This document shows, in pieces, positions 38,724 to 48,955 of a DNA stretch of 60,095 nt. The translations under genes were made by a program, and so were the position numbers. The first letter of the stretch is position 1. Every line of letters starts with the position of its first letter. This DNA is from Prochlorococcus sp. AG-424-E18 (GTDB lineage Bacteria > Cyanobacteriota > Cyanobacteriia > PCC-6307 > Cyanobiaceae). Where the stretch lies: positions 1 to 60,095 of the forward strand of contig QCNC01000006.1 in the NCBI GenBank assembly GCA_003210155.1, in the 5' to 3' direction. Below the pieces are notes generated by a model, which did no database searches, was not told where the DNA came from, and worked only from the letters and a program-made list of their open reading frames with translations.

Positions 38724-39620
38724 TTATTTATTTTTCTCCTCAATCATTTTATGAATTATTGGAGTGAGAATTAGTTCCATTGCGAATCCCATTTTTCCTC
38801 CATTTACAACGATACTTGTTGGACTTGACATAAATGAATCATTAATCATTCCAAGCAAGTATTGAAAATCAATCCCCCATTTCTCTCTTGCCCCTTTTCT
38901 GAAATGTATGATCACAAAGCTCTCATCAGGAGTTGGGATATTCCTGCAAATGAAAGGATTAGAAGTGTCAATTGTGGGAATTCTTTGGAAATTAATATCG
39001 GTTTTGCTGAATTGTGGGCATATATGATTTATATAATCAGGCATTCTCCTCAATATAGTATCCACAATGGTTTCCGCTGAGTAACCTCTTTCTGCGTTAT
39101 CTCTATGGATTTTTTGAATCCACTCTAAATTTGTTATCGGAACAACTCCAACAAGTAAATCAGCATAAGAGGCAACATTGTATCCATCACCTTCTACCCC
39201 GCCATGCAAACCTTCATAAAAAAGTACATCTGTTCCCTCAGGAATATCTTCCCATGGAGTAAATTGCCCAGGTTCTAGGGATGTCCCAAGTCTTGTATTA
39301 TGTTCTTCTGCTTCTTCAAGACTATGTAGATAATATCTTTTCTTTCCTCCTCCAGTTTCACCATAGATTTTAAAAAGTTCTTCTAGCTTGTCAAAAAGAT
39401 TAGCCTCTGGACCAAAATGTGAGAAATTTTCACCTTTTGAAAGAGCGTCTGCCATAGCTTTTTTCATAGGCATTCTTTCAAATCTGTGGTAACTATCACC
39501 TTCTACAACTGCGGGAACAATATCTTCTCTGGCAAAAATATGCTCAAAGGCTCTTTTTACTGTACTTGTTCCTGCTCCTGAAGATCCTGTTACAGCGACT
39601 ACTGGATGACGTTTTGACAT
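38724..39620 (-). CDS. prk: Phosphoribulokinase, proteobacterial class I type
   Basis: Makes the Rubisco substrate ribulose 1,5-bisphosphate (298 aa). P-loop GSSGAGTST is at 12-20; D42, H45 and R49 in EGDSYHRFERM match key residues of the Rhodobacter enzyme. LEWIQKIHRDNAERGY, the ILRRMPDYI block and the QFSKTDINFQR block also match class I enzymes. It lacks the GVAGDSGCGKST opening and the regulatory cysteine pair of the usual cyanobacterial/plant class II PRK. Redox control by thioredoxin and CP12 through that pair is therefore unlikely. Class I type suggests acquisition from proteobacteria, or an ancient replacement; a class II gene elsewhere cannot be excluded. Confidence 0.94.
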   Translation of the reverse strand: MSKRHPVVAVTGSSGAGTSTVKRAFEHIFAREDIVPAVVEGDSYHRFERMPMKKAMADALSKGENFSHFGPEANLFDKLEELFKIYGETGGGKKRYYLHSLEEAEEHNTRLGTSLEPGQFTPWEDIPEGTDVLFYEGLHGGVEGDGYNVASYADLLVGVVPITNLEWIQKIHRDNAERGYSAETIVDTILRRMPDYINHICPQFSKTDINFQRIPTIDTSNPFICRNIPTPDESFVIIHFRKGAREKWGIDFQYLLGMINDSFMSSPTSIVVNGGKMGFAMELILTPIIHKMIEEKNK

Positions 39621-39708
39621 TTTTTAAAAACAATATTTAATGATTCTGACAGGTCACATGCCAACTTTATGTTTTACTTAAAAATATTTTTTTATTTATT
39701 AATTTTTT

Positions 39709-40782
39709 TTAAATTTCATCCATTATTTTATCTCCGATTTCACTGCAAGATAAAACTTCAGTAGACCCATCAGCTAAATCTGCTGTTCTAAATCCTTTTG
39801 ATAATACTTTATCAATGGCAGTTTCTAAGTTTTCTGCAGCTTCTTCTTCATTTAATCCAATTTTTAACATCATGGAAGCAGATAAAAGCATTGCAATAGG
39901 ATTAGCTATGTTTTTACCAGCTATATCAGGAGCCGAACCATGAACAGGTTCAAAAACGCCTGGGCTATTATTGTTTAAAGAAGCAGATGGAAGCATACCA
40001 ATAGAACCAGTTAACATTGCGGCTAAATCGCTTAAAATATCTCCAAATAAATTACTAGTTAAAATCACATCAAATTGACCAGGATCTCTAACTAATTGCA
40101 TTGCTGCATTATCAACGTACATATTGCTTAGAGATATATTTTTATCTTTTGAGGTGGTATTTAAAACTGTATCTCTCCACAATTGACTAACCTCAAGAAC
40201 GTTTGATTTATCAACAGAACATATTTTTTTATTTCTTTGGTTAGCAATTTTTATTGCTATTTCAGTTATTCTTTCTATTTCGGTCGAATCATAAACCATC
40301 GTATTGAAAGCTTTTGGGATTTTTGTATTTGTTATGTGTCCTCTTGGTTTTCCAAAATAAATTCCTCCTATTAATTCTCTTACAACAATAAGATCTACAT
40401 GCTCAACGATTTCTTTTTTTAATGTACTTGCATCTAGTAAAGATTTTCTTATTTTGACAGGCCTGATATTTGCGAAAAGGTTTAGGGCAGATCTTAACTT
40501 TAGTAACCCACTTTCTGGCCTTAATTCTCTTGCAAGAGAATCATATTTAATATCTCCAACACAAGCTAAAAGTACGGCATCACTTTTTTTGCATTGATCT
40601 AGTGTCTCATCTGGAGCAGGAGTACCATATTTTTCATATGCTATCCCTCCAAATAATTTTTCAATAATCTCAATATCGAAATTATGATTTTTTGAAAGCT
40701 TTTTTAAAACTTTTTTTGAAACTTCTGAAATCTCTGGTCCAATTCCGTCTCCTGACAATAAAACAATCTTATATTTCTTCAT
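39709..40782 (-). CDS. leuB: 3-isopropylmalate dehydrogenase
   Basis: NAD-dependent oxidative decarboxylase of leucine synthesis (357 aa). The N-terminus IVLLSGDGIGPEI, the substrate motif LRPESGLLKLRSALNLFANIRPV and the C-terminal EPVHGSAPDIAGKNIANP are diagnostic for LeuB over isocitrate dehydrogenase. It precedes prk on this strand, separated by 88 bases, and follows lpxD by 28 bases. Confidence 0.96.
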   Translation of the reverse strand: MKKYKIVLLSGDGIGPEISEVSKKVLKKLSKNHNFDIEIIEKLFGGIAYEKYGTPAPDETLDQCKKSDAVLLACVGDIKYDSLARELRPESGLLKLRSALNLFANIRPVKIRKSLLDASTLKKEIVEHVDLIVVRELIGGIYFGKPRGHITNTKIPKAFNTMVYDSTEIERITEIAIKIANQRNKKICSVDKSNVLEVSQLWRDTVLNTTSKDKNISLSNMYVDNAAMQLVRDPGQFDVILTSNLFGDILSDLAAMLTGSIGMLPSASLNNNSPGVFEPVHGSAPDIAGKNIANPIAMLLSASMMLKIGLNEEEAAENLETAIDKVLSKGFRTADLADGSTEVLSCSEIGDKIMDEI

Positions 40783-40810
40783 TTAAATTTTTGTTTATTA
40801 GAACAATAAA

Positions 40811-41845
40811 TTATTGCTTGTCTAATTGTCTAAGTTTTTTTGCTAATTCTGGTAATTTTTTAAAAATACTTGAACTCCTTAGCCATGATTTATTTTCCAT
40901 CGCAGGGAAACCACTAATTACCTTGCCATCTGCTATGTCACAATGGATTCCGCATTTTGAACTCGCAATGACGTTATTACCAACTTTTACTCTATTATTG
41001 ACTCCTACTTGCCCTGCCAAAATAACACCATCTCCAATAGTTGCTCCTCCAGCGATACCAACTTGCGCTGCAAATGCACAATTTTTTCCAATTTTTACGC
41101 CATGACCTATTTGTATTAAATTATCCAACTTTGTTCCCTCATCAATAAAAGTAAATCCAACTGCGGGTCTATCAATACAACAATTAGTTCCAATTTCTAC
41201 AAAACTCATTATTTTTACACCACCTTTTTGCGGCATTTTTACCCATTTGCCATTTTCAGGAATAAAACCAAATCCCTCTGATCCAATAACAGAATTTGAA
41301 TTAATTACACAATTATTTTTTAGAGTGGTATTTTCGTAAATAACACAATTTGGATGAATTATATTATTATTTCCTATTCGAACATTGCCTAAAATTGATG
41401 ATCCAGGAAGAATATGATTATTATCTCCAATTACAGTATTTTCTCCAATATAGACATTAGGCCCAATATGACAATCTGTTCCAATTATTGCTGTTTTATC
41501 TATTACTGCTGAAGCATGAATTCCTGGTTTGAAATTAATAGTTTTATATAAACAATCCAATACTTCTGCAAATGCAATTCTTGGATTTTTAACGATTATG
41601 GTTGATATATTGAGTTTTTTTAGGGCACTAACGATTTCACCGTTGTTATTAGTTATTATTGCTGATGCTTTAGTTTGATCTAATTTTTCTTTAAGAATAT
41701 TATTTTCTTCTAAAAAAGATATTTGATGTTTAACTGCAGCATCTAATGAGGCAGCATCATCTATATTTAAATCTTCGAAAATATTGGCACTAATAAAATA
41801 TGAATTTCCTTTTTTTATTAGATCAACTAAATCACTTAAAAGCAT
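40811..41845 (-). CDS. lpxD: UDP-3-O-acylglucosamine N-acyltransferase
   Basis: Adds the second acyl chain in lipid A synthesis (344 aa). The N-terminal domain (about 1-100) binds uridine, and the rest is a left-handed beta-helix of hexapeptide repeats (e.g. IGTDCHIGPNVYIGENTVIG). The catalytic His is in IQIGHGVKIGKNCAF. With lptB earlier in the window, this shows an outer membrane carrying LPS. Confidence 0.95.
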   Translation of the reverse strand: MLLSDLVDLIKKGNSYFISANIFEDLNIDDAASLDAAVKHQISFLEENNILKEKLDQTKASAIITNNNGEIVSALKKLNISTIIVKNPRIAFAEVLDCLYKTINFKPGIHASAVIDKTAIIGTDCHIGPNVYIGENTVIGDNNHILPGSSILGNVRIGNNNIIHPNCVIYENTTLKNNCVINSNSVIGSEGFGFIPENGKWVKMPQKGGVKIMSFVEIGTNCCIDRPAVGFTFIDEGTKLDNLIQIGHGVKIGKNCAFAAQVGIAGGATIGDGVILAGQVGVNNRVKVGNNVIASSKCGIHCDIADGKVISGFPAMENKSWLRSSSIFKKLPELAKKLRQLDKQ

Positions 41846-41865
41846 TTTTCAGTTTTAATTTTTTT

Positions 41866-42948
41866 CTAAGAGAGAGCAAGAACATCTCTATGTACGACAA
41901 TTATCGAGGAGTTAATATTTTCTTTATTATTTAAGATACTTCTTAATTTGTCGCTACTTATTGATACTAAACCTTTTGCAACTTCTTTATCATTTGTATT
42001 TACGATTTTAACTGCCTGATTAATCGTAAAGTTTCCTTCTACATTCTTAACACCAACCGCTAAAAGTGAGGCACCTTTTTTTTTAATTGCAAAAGAAGCG
42101 CCATCATCTAAAGTAATTTTCCCTACTGTTTGAATTGCATGTGAAAGCCAACTTTTTTTGTTTCCAATAGGTTTTTCTACTGGATAAAATAAAGTTCCAA
42201 TTTTATTATCATTAAATATTTCAATTAAGTTTTTTTTATTAGTTCCATCAACTAGTTGGACTTCTACTCCCCCTTTTGTTGCTATTTCTGCAGAAATTAA
42301 TTTTGTAGAAATTCCTCCTGTTCCCCATTCATTATTTGAGTTTTGAATATTTTTATCTTTAATTTGCTTTAATTCACTATTATGAACTTCTTTAATAGGT
42401 TGCGCATCTTTATTATTACGTGGATCTTTTGAGTATAGATTTTCAATATCAGTTAATAAAATTAGCTTGTTAGCATTTATAGCCAAGGCAACTAAAGCAG
42501 AGAGGGTATCATTATCTCCATATTTAAGCTCTTCATTTGCTACGGTATCATTTTCATTTACTATTGGAATAACATTCAAATCGATTAATCTTTTTAAAGT
42601 TTTAGAAGCGTTATTAAAGGATTCTCGGGAATTGAAATCACCTTTAGTTATTAAAATTTGAGCAATATTAAAGCCTAATTTATTAAATACTCTATCGTAT
42701 AAGGACATTAAATTAACTTGACCTACTGCAGCAGTAGCTTGAAGGGTACTTAAATCATTTGGTCTTGTTTTGATATTTAACTTTTGGCAACCTAATCCAA
42801 CGGCTCCACTAGTTACTAAAATTAACTTGTTTCCTTTTGAAAGGAAATTTTTAAAGGATCTAGAAAGGTTTTCAATAACTTCTTCTGTAGATGTTTCCTC
42901 TGTTCCTCTTAAAATACTAGTACCAATTTTTATAACCCAAGTTTTCAT
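41866..42948 (-). CDS. proB: Glutamate 5-kinase
   Basis: First step of proline synthesis (360 aa). The amino acid kinase domain starts [10 protein letters not shown] and has [18 protein letters not shown] and [13 protein letters not shown]. The C-terminal about 100 residues are the PUA domain, as in E. coli ProB. The start overlaps the end of the YqeG gene upstream by four bases (42945-42948). Confidence 0.95.
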   Translation of the reverse strand: MKTWVIKIGTSILRGTEETSTEEVIENLSRSFKNFLSKGNKLILVTSGAVGLGCQKLNIKTRPNDLSTLQATAAVGQVNLMSLYDRVFNKLGFNIAQILITKGDFNSRESFNNASKTLKRLIDLNVIPIVNENDTVANEELKYGDNDTLSALVALAINANKLILLTDIENLYSKDPRNNKDAQPIKEVHNSELKQIKDKNIQNSNNEWGTGGISTKLISAEIATKGGVEVQLVDGTNKKNLIEIFNDNKIGTLFYPVEKPIGNKKSWLSHAIQTVGKITLDDGASFAIKKKGASLLAVGVKNVEGNFTINQAVKIVNTNDKEVAKGLVSISSDKLRSILNNKENINSSIIVVHRDVLALS

Positions 42949-43439
42949 TTTATAAAATGAGAAATTAATTTTTCTATTGTCAAAGTTAAATTAAATTTTA
43001 TAGGCAAGCCATCTCTATTTAATCTCTTAACTAATATTGTTTTTATATCACATCTATTCCCAACAATAATATCTGTAAAAATTCTGTCGCCAATAATGGC
43101 TATATTTTTTGGCTGTCTGCCAATTTCTTTGATAGCAGACAAAGTTACTTTTTTTCTAGGTTTTGATGCATTGTATTTATAACTTAAATTTAATTCTTTA
43201 GCTATTTTTGCGATTCTTTTTTTTGATGGATTATTACTTATTAGATATAAGTAGAAATGTTTTTTAGATTCTATGATCCAATTTTTTACAGTTTTTGGGA
43301 TCATATTTGATTTTCTATTTACTAGAGTCCCATCCACGTCCAGCAATAAAGAATTAATTCCTTTTTTTTTCAACTCAGATTGGGAAATATTATATATTGG
43401 TAAGTTTGAATCCCAATTGACATTTAGGATAGATCTCAT
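42945..43439 (-). CDS. YqeG-family HAD phosphatase (IIIA)
   Basis: Haloacid dehalogenase-superfamily phosphatase of 164 aa. The catalytic motif [10 protein letters not shown] places the nucleophile at D34 and the acid at D36. Motif II is in [10 protein letters not shown], and motif III/IV in [16 protein letters not shown]. Family members in chloroplasts (PGPP1-like) dephosphorylate phosphatidylglycerol phosphate, and pgsA lies elsewhere in this window, so a phospholipid role is plausible but unproven. It overlaps proB by four bases. Confidence 0.88.
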   Translation of the reverse strand: MRSILNVNWDSNLPIYNISQSELKKKGINSLLLDVDGTLVNRKSNMIPKTVKNWIIESKKHFYLYLISNNPSKKRIAKIAKELNLSYKYNASKPRKKVTLSAIKEIGRQPKNIAIIGDRIFTDIIVGNRCDIKTILVKRLNRDGLPIKFNLTLTIEKLISHFIK

Positions 43440-43444
43440 TTATT

Positions 43445-43981
43445 TTAAGAACTAATTTTTTCAAGCTCAGTTTCAATCAAAGGTTGAATTTTATCGAACT
43501 CATCGTCTTCAACTAATAATGCACCTTTGTCTTTTAATTTACCAACAATAAAAAAAGGATCTAGTGGTATATATAAGCCATATTCTTGGTCAAAAAGATT
43601 AAAGTTAACGAGCAATTCATAACTCTCACTATCATCATCGACGTAATCTTCTTCTAATTCATCGTAAATTGGTTCTTCAAGTTCTCCTGATACTGTTAAA
43701 GTAACTGCTGATCTGATAAGTCTTAAATCATGTTCTTGAAGGACTGCTTCAGCATTTTTTAGTATTTGTTCATTTTTATCTATTTTCTCAATTAGTTCAG
43801 GCTCATCTTTTTCATTTATCTTAAAAAGACTTACTGGGGTATCAACTGGCGTTAATAAAGCATATTCTTGGCCTTCAACACTTACTAATTGTTCAAGATA
43901 ACAAAATAGCTCGTTTCCATTTGAGTCATTTAATAAAAGTGTCTGTGCATCATAATTATCATTTGAATTGGCTTCTTTCAT
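43445..43981 (-). CDS. DUF3727 protein
   Basis: Acidic cyanobacterial/plastid protein of 178 aa with a DUF1292-like N-terminal beta domain (about 10-60: LLNDSNGNELFCYLEQLVSV) and the DUF3727 C-terminal part (about 115-175: LFDQEYGLYIPLDPFFIVGK). No catalytic motif is seen. It lies between ruvX and the YqeG gene in a compact minus-strand cluster. Function unknown. Confidence 0.82.
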   Translation of the reverse strand: MKEANSNDNYDAQTLLLNDSNGNELFCYLEQLVSVEGQEYALLTPVDTPVSLFKINEKDEPELIEKIDKNEQILKNAEAVLQEHDLRLIRSAVTLTVSGELEEPIYDELEEDYVDDDSESYELLVNFNLFDQEYGLYIPLDPFFIVGKLKDKGALLVEDDEFDKIQPLIETELEKISS

Positions 43982-44007
43982 TTAAAAATTATCTATCCTT
44001 TTTAATA

Positions 44008-44469
44008 CTAATATTTTATCTGACGTTTACCAGCTATTTCTTCTAATTCAGGACCCTCTTCGATCCATTGTTCAAGTATTATTTTTGCTGAAAAACTATC
44101 AATCAATCCGGATTTATCTTTTTTTATTCCAAATCTTTCTGAAGATTCCCAAGTTGAACTATGTTCGTTGACATAAGAAAATGGAAGATTTAATTCATTT
44201 GAAAGTAATTGACCGTAATTTTTACAGTCAATAGCTTGAGTGGTCATTTTACCTTCCTCATCTAGCGGAATACCCACAATAAAACCAGTTAAATTAAATT
44301 CATATATATAATTTCTAATGATTTTAATCTCTTGATTATTTTCAAATCGTTTAACTGCTGGAAGTATATTTGATGTTATGCAGAGGGGATCACAATAAGC
44401 TAATCCTATTCTTTTGGTACCTATATCCAAACTCAAAATTGACTTGGGTTTGGGTTTACAAAATTTCAC
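44008..44469 (-). CDS. ruvX: YqgF/RuvX, putative pre-16S rRNA nuclease
   Basis: RNase H-fold nuclease-like protein of 153 aa. The first acid is in [18 protein letters not shown], followed by [11 protein letters not shown]. The second and third are in [10 protein letters not shown] and [16 protein letters not shown]. coli YqgF matures 16S rRNA; an older Holliday-junction resolvase annotation is less supported. The gene overlaps the upstream gene by four bases. Confidence 0.93.
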   Translation of the reverse strand: MKFCKPKPKSILSLDIGTKRIGLAYCDPLCITSNILPAVKRFENNQEIKIIRNYIYEFNLTGFIVGIPLDEEGKMTTQAIDCKNYGQLLSNELNLPFSYVNEHSSTWESSERFGIKKDKSGLIDSFSAKIILEQWIEEGPELEEIAGKRQIKY

Positions 44470-45521
44470 TTTGTTTTTAATGGAAAAGGAGATGGATATG
44501 GATTACCTTGTGGACTTAATTTTTCAAAGATTGATTCCAAAGATTGATTTATTATATTTACTTGTTTGGCTTCGTTCTTAATTATTGTGTTCCTAATAAG
44601 AATTATTTCTTGATTTTTTTCTTTGATATTACACTCTTCGAGAAAAACATTTAATTGAGAATTTTCTTTATAGGTTTTTAAATATGAAACGGGTGATTTT
44701 TCAAAAAATCTTTTTAAAAATTCTTTTAAAATAGAATTGAATCTATTATCCCAATATCTACTTATTGTTAAAGTATAAATTTCCTCATTTTGATAATTAA
44801 TATCTTTTAAAATTGTACATAAAACAGAATTTTCATATATTAAGGAACCACTATTAGCGTTATTTCTTTTAAGAATGTCGTCTTGATCAAAATCTAAAAT
44901 ATTTCTTATTAAGGGTGATTGATTTGATCTTATGAAATTAACTATTTTTAATACATTTTGTTTATTAATTTTTTGGAATTCATTAATTAATGTATAGGCA
45001 TCGGTATTTTGATTTGTAGGTTTGTTTTGATCAGAACCATCCCAAAGGATTATCTCTCCTAACGGTTGAAAGCCTAATTCTCTTGCGTTTGATATAAGGT
45101 CAACATTATTTATATCTGAATTAATTATCCAACTTGAAGTTTTGTTTTCTTTTATTGAGATAGATTTTTTTATCAATCCTAAAGTTAATTGTTTATCTGT
45201 TAGAGAACACTTGCTATTAATCAACTTGGGCTTAGATATTTTTAAGCAAGTTTCTTTTTTGTTTAAAGGAAAAATATTCAAATAACCAATAATTTCGTTT
45301 CCATATATAGCAATTATGCATTTATTTCTATTTTTCTTAAGATTATTCAAGAAAATTTTTAAGTCATCAAAGGTATTTATAATTGCCATCTTTAAAAACC
45401 AATTATTCAATTCCTTATTTTTAATATCTATTAAAAGATTAATATGCCGTATATGGAGTTCTTCAAAAGTTACTTCCATTCCTTTTTTAGATTGAAAAGA
45501 ATAAGAGGTATCTTTTTTCAT
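44466..45521 (-). CDS. Hypothetical protein, GNAT-like
   Basis: 351 aa. The pattern [22 protein letters not shown] resembles the beta4-beta5 region of GNAT acyltransferases, and [20 protein letters not shown] resembles a GNAT C-terminal segment. No convincing acetyl-CoA-binding RxxGxG motif is visible, so this is a weak call. The first ATG gives 351 aa; an ATG at residue 15 (MEVTFEELH) is a plausible alternative. It is embedded in the ruvX cluster with overlaps or no gaps, so it is expressed with these genes. Confidence 0.65.
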   Translation of the reverse strand: MKKDTSYSFQSKKGMEVTFEELHIRHINLLIDIKNKELNNWFLKMAIINTFDDLKIFLNNLKKNRNKCIIAIYGNEIIGYLNIFPLNKKETCLKISKPKLINSKCSLTDKQLTLGLIKKSISIKENKTSSWIINSDINNVDLISNARELGFQPLGEIILWDGSDQNKPTNQNTDAYTLINEFQKINKQNVLKIVNFIRSNQSPLIRNILDFDQDDILKRNNANSGSLIYENSVLCTILKDINYQNEEIYTLTISRYWDNRFNSILKEFLKRFFEKSPVSYLKTYKENSQLNVFLEECNIKEKNQEIILIRNTIIKNEAKQVNIINQSLESIFEKLSPQGNPYPSPFPLKTK

Positions 45522-46688
45522 TTACTTTTTTTCTCTTATTAATACTATAGGAGTTTTTTCATCCCCATTGCCAGCTGGATTAGATAATAAGTTTCTTTTG
45601 AGTATTTTATTTACTTTTTTATTTGAACTTGCTAGGACTTTCACACCTCCAAGATCATTAACATCGACAACAGCAACATCTATATTTAGATAGTTCGAGA
45701 CCTCCTTACAAAATAAATCCGCATTGAGAGGACCCATGACTATACTCTTGTCGTAAGGTGTAACTGTGCCGCTTATATCATCAATGAGAGAGGATTCTGA
45801 ACCAGTTAACCTATAAAACATACCTTTAATCCCAACTAATTTGAAGAGAAATCCAACAAACAGTGCAAAGGTTATTCTTGTGACTCCGATTCTATTTATT
45901 AATAATTGCATGCCACAAGCTGTTGCGAGACTGCTTGTAGGGTGAAAAAAATAACATAAAGCTTTCGAAAATAAACTATATTGTAAATTTTGAGGGGAAA
46001 TATATCTATTTTGCATAATCGCTAGCGGACTCTCACCGATAGTTAAAATATCATTTCTTTCTACAATTCCTTTGCAGTATTCAATCACAGTATTTACTGG
46101 GTTATCAAAGCAACCAAGTAAATCAGTTTTAATAGCAAAAGCTTTATATTTATTATTTATTGGAATTTCAAAAACTTCTTTCGGCCTTTGTTTTTGACCA
46201 TCTAAATTAATTAAAAAACAATCCTTATTATTTGAAATACCAAAATGTCCATAGTTCTCCCAATATATTTTTAACCATAGATATTTTATTTTTTTTCTAA
46301 AATTATTATTGCTAAATTTATATATAATTCTTACAAATAAATCTGAATTTGACTTGATAATTGTTGTTGGCCAGTAATTATTTAAATTCTTGATTTTATT
46401 ATTTTCATATATATAAATATCTTCTTGATAATTAAAATTTTGGCAATATTCGTTACCTTTACTTTTAAAAAAATCTAATTCAAAATTTATATTTGATACC
46501 ATGGTCTCCTTGGTTTTACTTTTATTAGTTATTTTTAAATCAATAATTAATTCCTTTAAACCATCCTTTTTTTTGATTTTGTAATTTATAGGTTCCAGAT
46601 TTAACTTTGATTTGGGTGAGTTTTTAATATATAAATCTGAAAGAATTAAAAAAATTAAAAGAACTAAGAGGATATTCATTAATATCAT
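45522..46688 (-). CDS. F420-0:gamma-glutamyl ligase-like membrane protein
   Basis: 388 aa with an N-terminal membrane anchor (about 3-18) and an extra N-terminal domain of about 150 residues. The CofE-like domain follows (KTDLLGCFDNPVNTVIEYCKG, RNDILTIGESPLAIMQNRYI, SLIDDISGTVTPYDKSIVMGP). In archaea and actinobacteria CofE adds glutamates to coenzyme F420. F420 synthesis is not known in picocyanobacteria, so this protein probably ligates an amino acid to another acceptor. It stops one base before the GNAT-like gene starts. Confidence 0.78.
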   Translation of the reverse strand: MILMNILLVLLIFLILSDLYIKNSPKSKLNLEPINYKIKKKDGLKELIIDLKITNKSKTKETMVSNINFELDFFKSKGNEYCQNFNYQEDIYIYENNKIKNLNNYWPTTIIKSNSDLFVRIIYKFSNNNFRKKIKYLWLKIYWENYGHFGISNNKDCFLINLDGQKQRPKEVFEIPINNKYKAFAIKTDLLGCFDNPVNTVIEYCKGIVERNDILTIGESPLAIMQNRYISPQNLQYSLFSKALCYFFHPTSSLATACGMQLLINRIGVTRITFALFVGFLFKLVGIKGMFYRLTGSESSLIDDISGTVTPYDKSIVMGPLNADLFCKEVSNYLNIDVAVVDVNDLGGVKVLASSNKKVNKILKRNLLSNPAGNGDEKTPIVLIREKK

Positions 46689-46696
46689 TTTTTTAA

Positions 46697-47245
46697 TTAA
46701 TTTTTGTTTTTATCTTTTTTTTCAGAAATGATACTGTTGTATTCATTAAAACTTTCTAAAGAAAATGTCGTATCTTCTATATCAATTCCTTTTAACTCTC
46801 CTATAACTTTGTTTAATTCATCGATATTAATCATTCCATTTTTATCATATTTAACTTCACCATCACTATTTAAAATTATCGTTTGTGGAATTAATCCATT
46901 CCAATAATAATTAGGTTCATTTCTAAGATCAGACTTTTCTTTATCCTGTAATTCATCAGTAGTTAGAGCAATGATATCTATATTATTTCTCCATATCAAA
47001 TCCAAACCAGATATTATCGGAGCCATAGCTTTACTATCTGAGCTATCGTCAAGATAAAAAAATAAAACTGCGACTCTTTTATTTTTTAATGATTCCTGAA
47101 GAGTTGTCTGGGGAGGAACAATAGCCCCATTACCTGCGTATATAGGAAAGATGTTGCCATCGTAACTATCAGAATCTCTAGAGGCATTTACTTTATATGG
47201 ACTTAAGAAAATTAATGCTATTAGAATCCATTGAATTATTTTCAT
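46697..47245 (-). CDS. Thioredoxin-like exported protein (possible photosystem I accumulation factor)
   Basis: 182 aa with a signal peptide (about 1-21, ending VNA) and a thioredoxin-like fold: VAVLFFYLDDSSDSKAMAPI corresponds to the active-site strand and helix, but the CxxC is replaced by DSSDS. YWNGLIPQTIILNSDGEV contains the cis-proline region. Without cysteines it cannot be a dithiol oxidoreductase. Cyanobacterial relatives have been linked to photosystem I accumulation in thylakoids; I give that name with moderate confidence. Confidence 0.7.
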   Translation of the reverse strand: MKIIQWILIALIFLSPYKVNASRDSDSYDGNIFPIYAGNGAIVPPQTTLQESLKNKRVAVLFFYLDDSSDSKAMAPIISGLDLIWRNNIDIIALTTDELQDKEKSDLRNEPNYYWNGLIPQTIILNSDGEVKYDKNGMINIDELNKVIGELKGIDIEDTTFSLESFNEYNSIISEKKDKNKN

Positions 47246-47259
47246 TAAAGTTTAAAAAC

Positions 47260-48876
47260 TTACTTTGAACTTGATCTTCCTAATCCTTGAAGGATTCCTT
47301 TCCCAACTAAACCGATAGCTTTGCCAACGACCTTTGTAAGGAAAGTTACGAAAAGATTACCGATATATTTTACAGCAACTTCTAACTGAGGTGCTACGGC
47401 ATCTCTTATCTCAACTAACAATGTAACTTGTTTTTGTAGCCATTCTAGATTCTCTAATTCTTTCTCCCTATTTTCATTTTTGAAGTATCGGGTAAATTTT
47501 TTATCGATAATATCAATATATTCTCTTTTACTCTCATATAAGTAGATAGGCAGATAAATATAGTCATGCCAGCGATTGTAGTTATTAATATTATTTCTAA
47601 ATCTTTCAAAATTTCTTGTTGATTGTAATTCGGGATTTATAAGTACAGTTCTTAATTCAGGCCAAGAAGAACAGATATTAAAGATTTCAGAAGCTAATAA
47701 ATTACAGTTCCTTATTGTCCAATTCGAAATGATATTTTCAAGGATCAAAAAAGATTCTGTTTCATATAGAGGGAGTAATTTTCCATCATAGTCAAGAGCT
47801 TCATTTTTAATAATTGGCTCAATAAACATTATTGATTCATGTGATTCTCTATCTATCTCTTCACAACTTACCTCACTATAAATAAAATCATTTATTGAAA
47901 TAGATTCGCTTCCTTTTTTTAATCGAAAATAGCTGTCTGTGATATTTGAAATTGTATTAACTTTAAGTTCTTTTATAAGAGAGTTTAAATCATCTCTAAA
48001 ATCATTCTCCTTATAGTTTTCCTTAATATTTTTTACTAAATTATCTAACTCATCTAACATTTTGCAAATTAGTCGTGAAATGAATTCTTTTTTTATCCCA
48101 GAGAGAATTATTGATGAATTATTGAATTCAACCTGTAAGTTAGTTGAGCTATACCTTTCTTTTAGTCTTTCTAAAATTAAATTCCATATTTCAGTAGTGT
48201 TTTTATCTTTGATGAATACAGTGTTCTTATTTTCAAGATTAATTTTATTCTCAGTGTAAACGGCCTCTGTATAAAGTTCTAGTGAATTACCCCATAAAAA
48301 AATTAGAAAAGATTTTGCAGTAATAAGTTCTCTTAATCTTCCTTTTAAAATGAATTTATAAAATTCTGGTGTTGAATCAGAGTTGACATATTTGAATATA
48401 TAATTAACTTCAGAATCTATTTGTTTAAGACCTGAAGTTAGAATTTTTTGACTAAAGGTGAGAGGCTTATTTTTGTTTAATTGAACTTGGGAATTATTTT
48501 CAATATCAAATACCCTTCCTCCATTTAAAATGGTATCAATAGATTCAAGAACTTTTTCTGCACTGGGATTTAAAAGAAAACCTTCAGCATTTAACGATGG
48601 AGTGGTATTTGCTTCATAAACAAATTCGCCAGAGAGAATTATAAGAAACTTTGACTCATCATATCTTTCTCTTAATTTTAATAATTCTAACCTTATAAGA
48701 TCTTCTGATTGGAAATTAAGAACATTCCATATAACTAAATCCGGAGTTTTATCACCTGTTCCATTATTAAAATTAATGTCTAAATTTTGGTCTAGTGATG
48801 TTAACTTAAGCGATAAAGATTCAGCTATTAAGCTTGGAGCAATAATCAATATCGATTTTTTTGAAATTAATTCCAA
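47260..48876 (-). CDS. DUF3685 (Ycf55-like) protein
   Basis: 538 aa. The N-terminal about 120 residues look like a degenerate response-regulator receiver (SILIIAPSLIAESLSLKLTS, LNFQSEDLIRLELLKLRERY). The large C-terminal part (about 140-538) corresponds to DUF3685, conserved in cyanobacteria and red-algal plastids as Ycf55. A C-terminal amphipathic/hydrophobic region (VKYIGNLFVTFLTKVVGKAI) may bind membrane. Function unknown. Confidence 0.78.
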   Translation of the reverse strand: MELISKKSILIIAPSLIAESLSLKLTSLDQNLDINFNNGTGDKTPDLVIWNVLNFQSEDLIRLELLKLRERYDESKFLIILSGEFVYEANTTPSLNAEGFLLNPSAEKVLESIDTILNGGRVFDIENNSQVQLNKNKPLTFSQKILTSGLKQIDSEVNYIFKYVNSDSTPEFYKFILKGRLRELITAKSFLIFLWGNSLELYTEAVYTENKINLENKNTVFIKDKNTTEIWNLILERLKERYSSTNLQVEFNNSSIILSGIKKEFISRLICKMLDELDNLVKNIKENYKENDFRDDLNSLIKELKVNTISNITDSYFRLKKGSESISINDFIYSEVSCEEIDRESHESIMFIEPIIKNEALDYDGKLLPLYETESFLILENIISNWTIRNCNLLASEIFNICSSWPELRTVLINPELQSTRNFERFRNNINNYNRWHDYIYLPIYLYESKREYIDIIDKKFTRYFKNENREKELENLEWLQKQVTLLVEIRDAVAPQLEVAVKYIGNLFVTFLTKVVGKAIGLVGKGILQGLGRSSSK

Positions 48877-48955
48877 GACTAGATTTCTTATCTCTTATAC
48901 AAAATTAACTAACAATTACTGCAAACACCAGCCTTAAATCAATTTTTATAATCTT

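Noticed and set aside
40692..41105. 137-codon plus-strand frame opposite leuB/lpxD
   Set aside because: Lies over two conserved genes on the other strand, with Pro/Leu-rich shadow composition.
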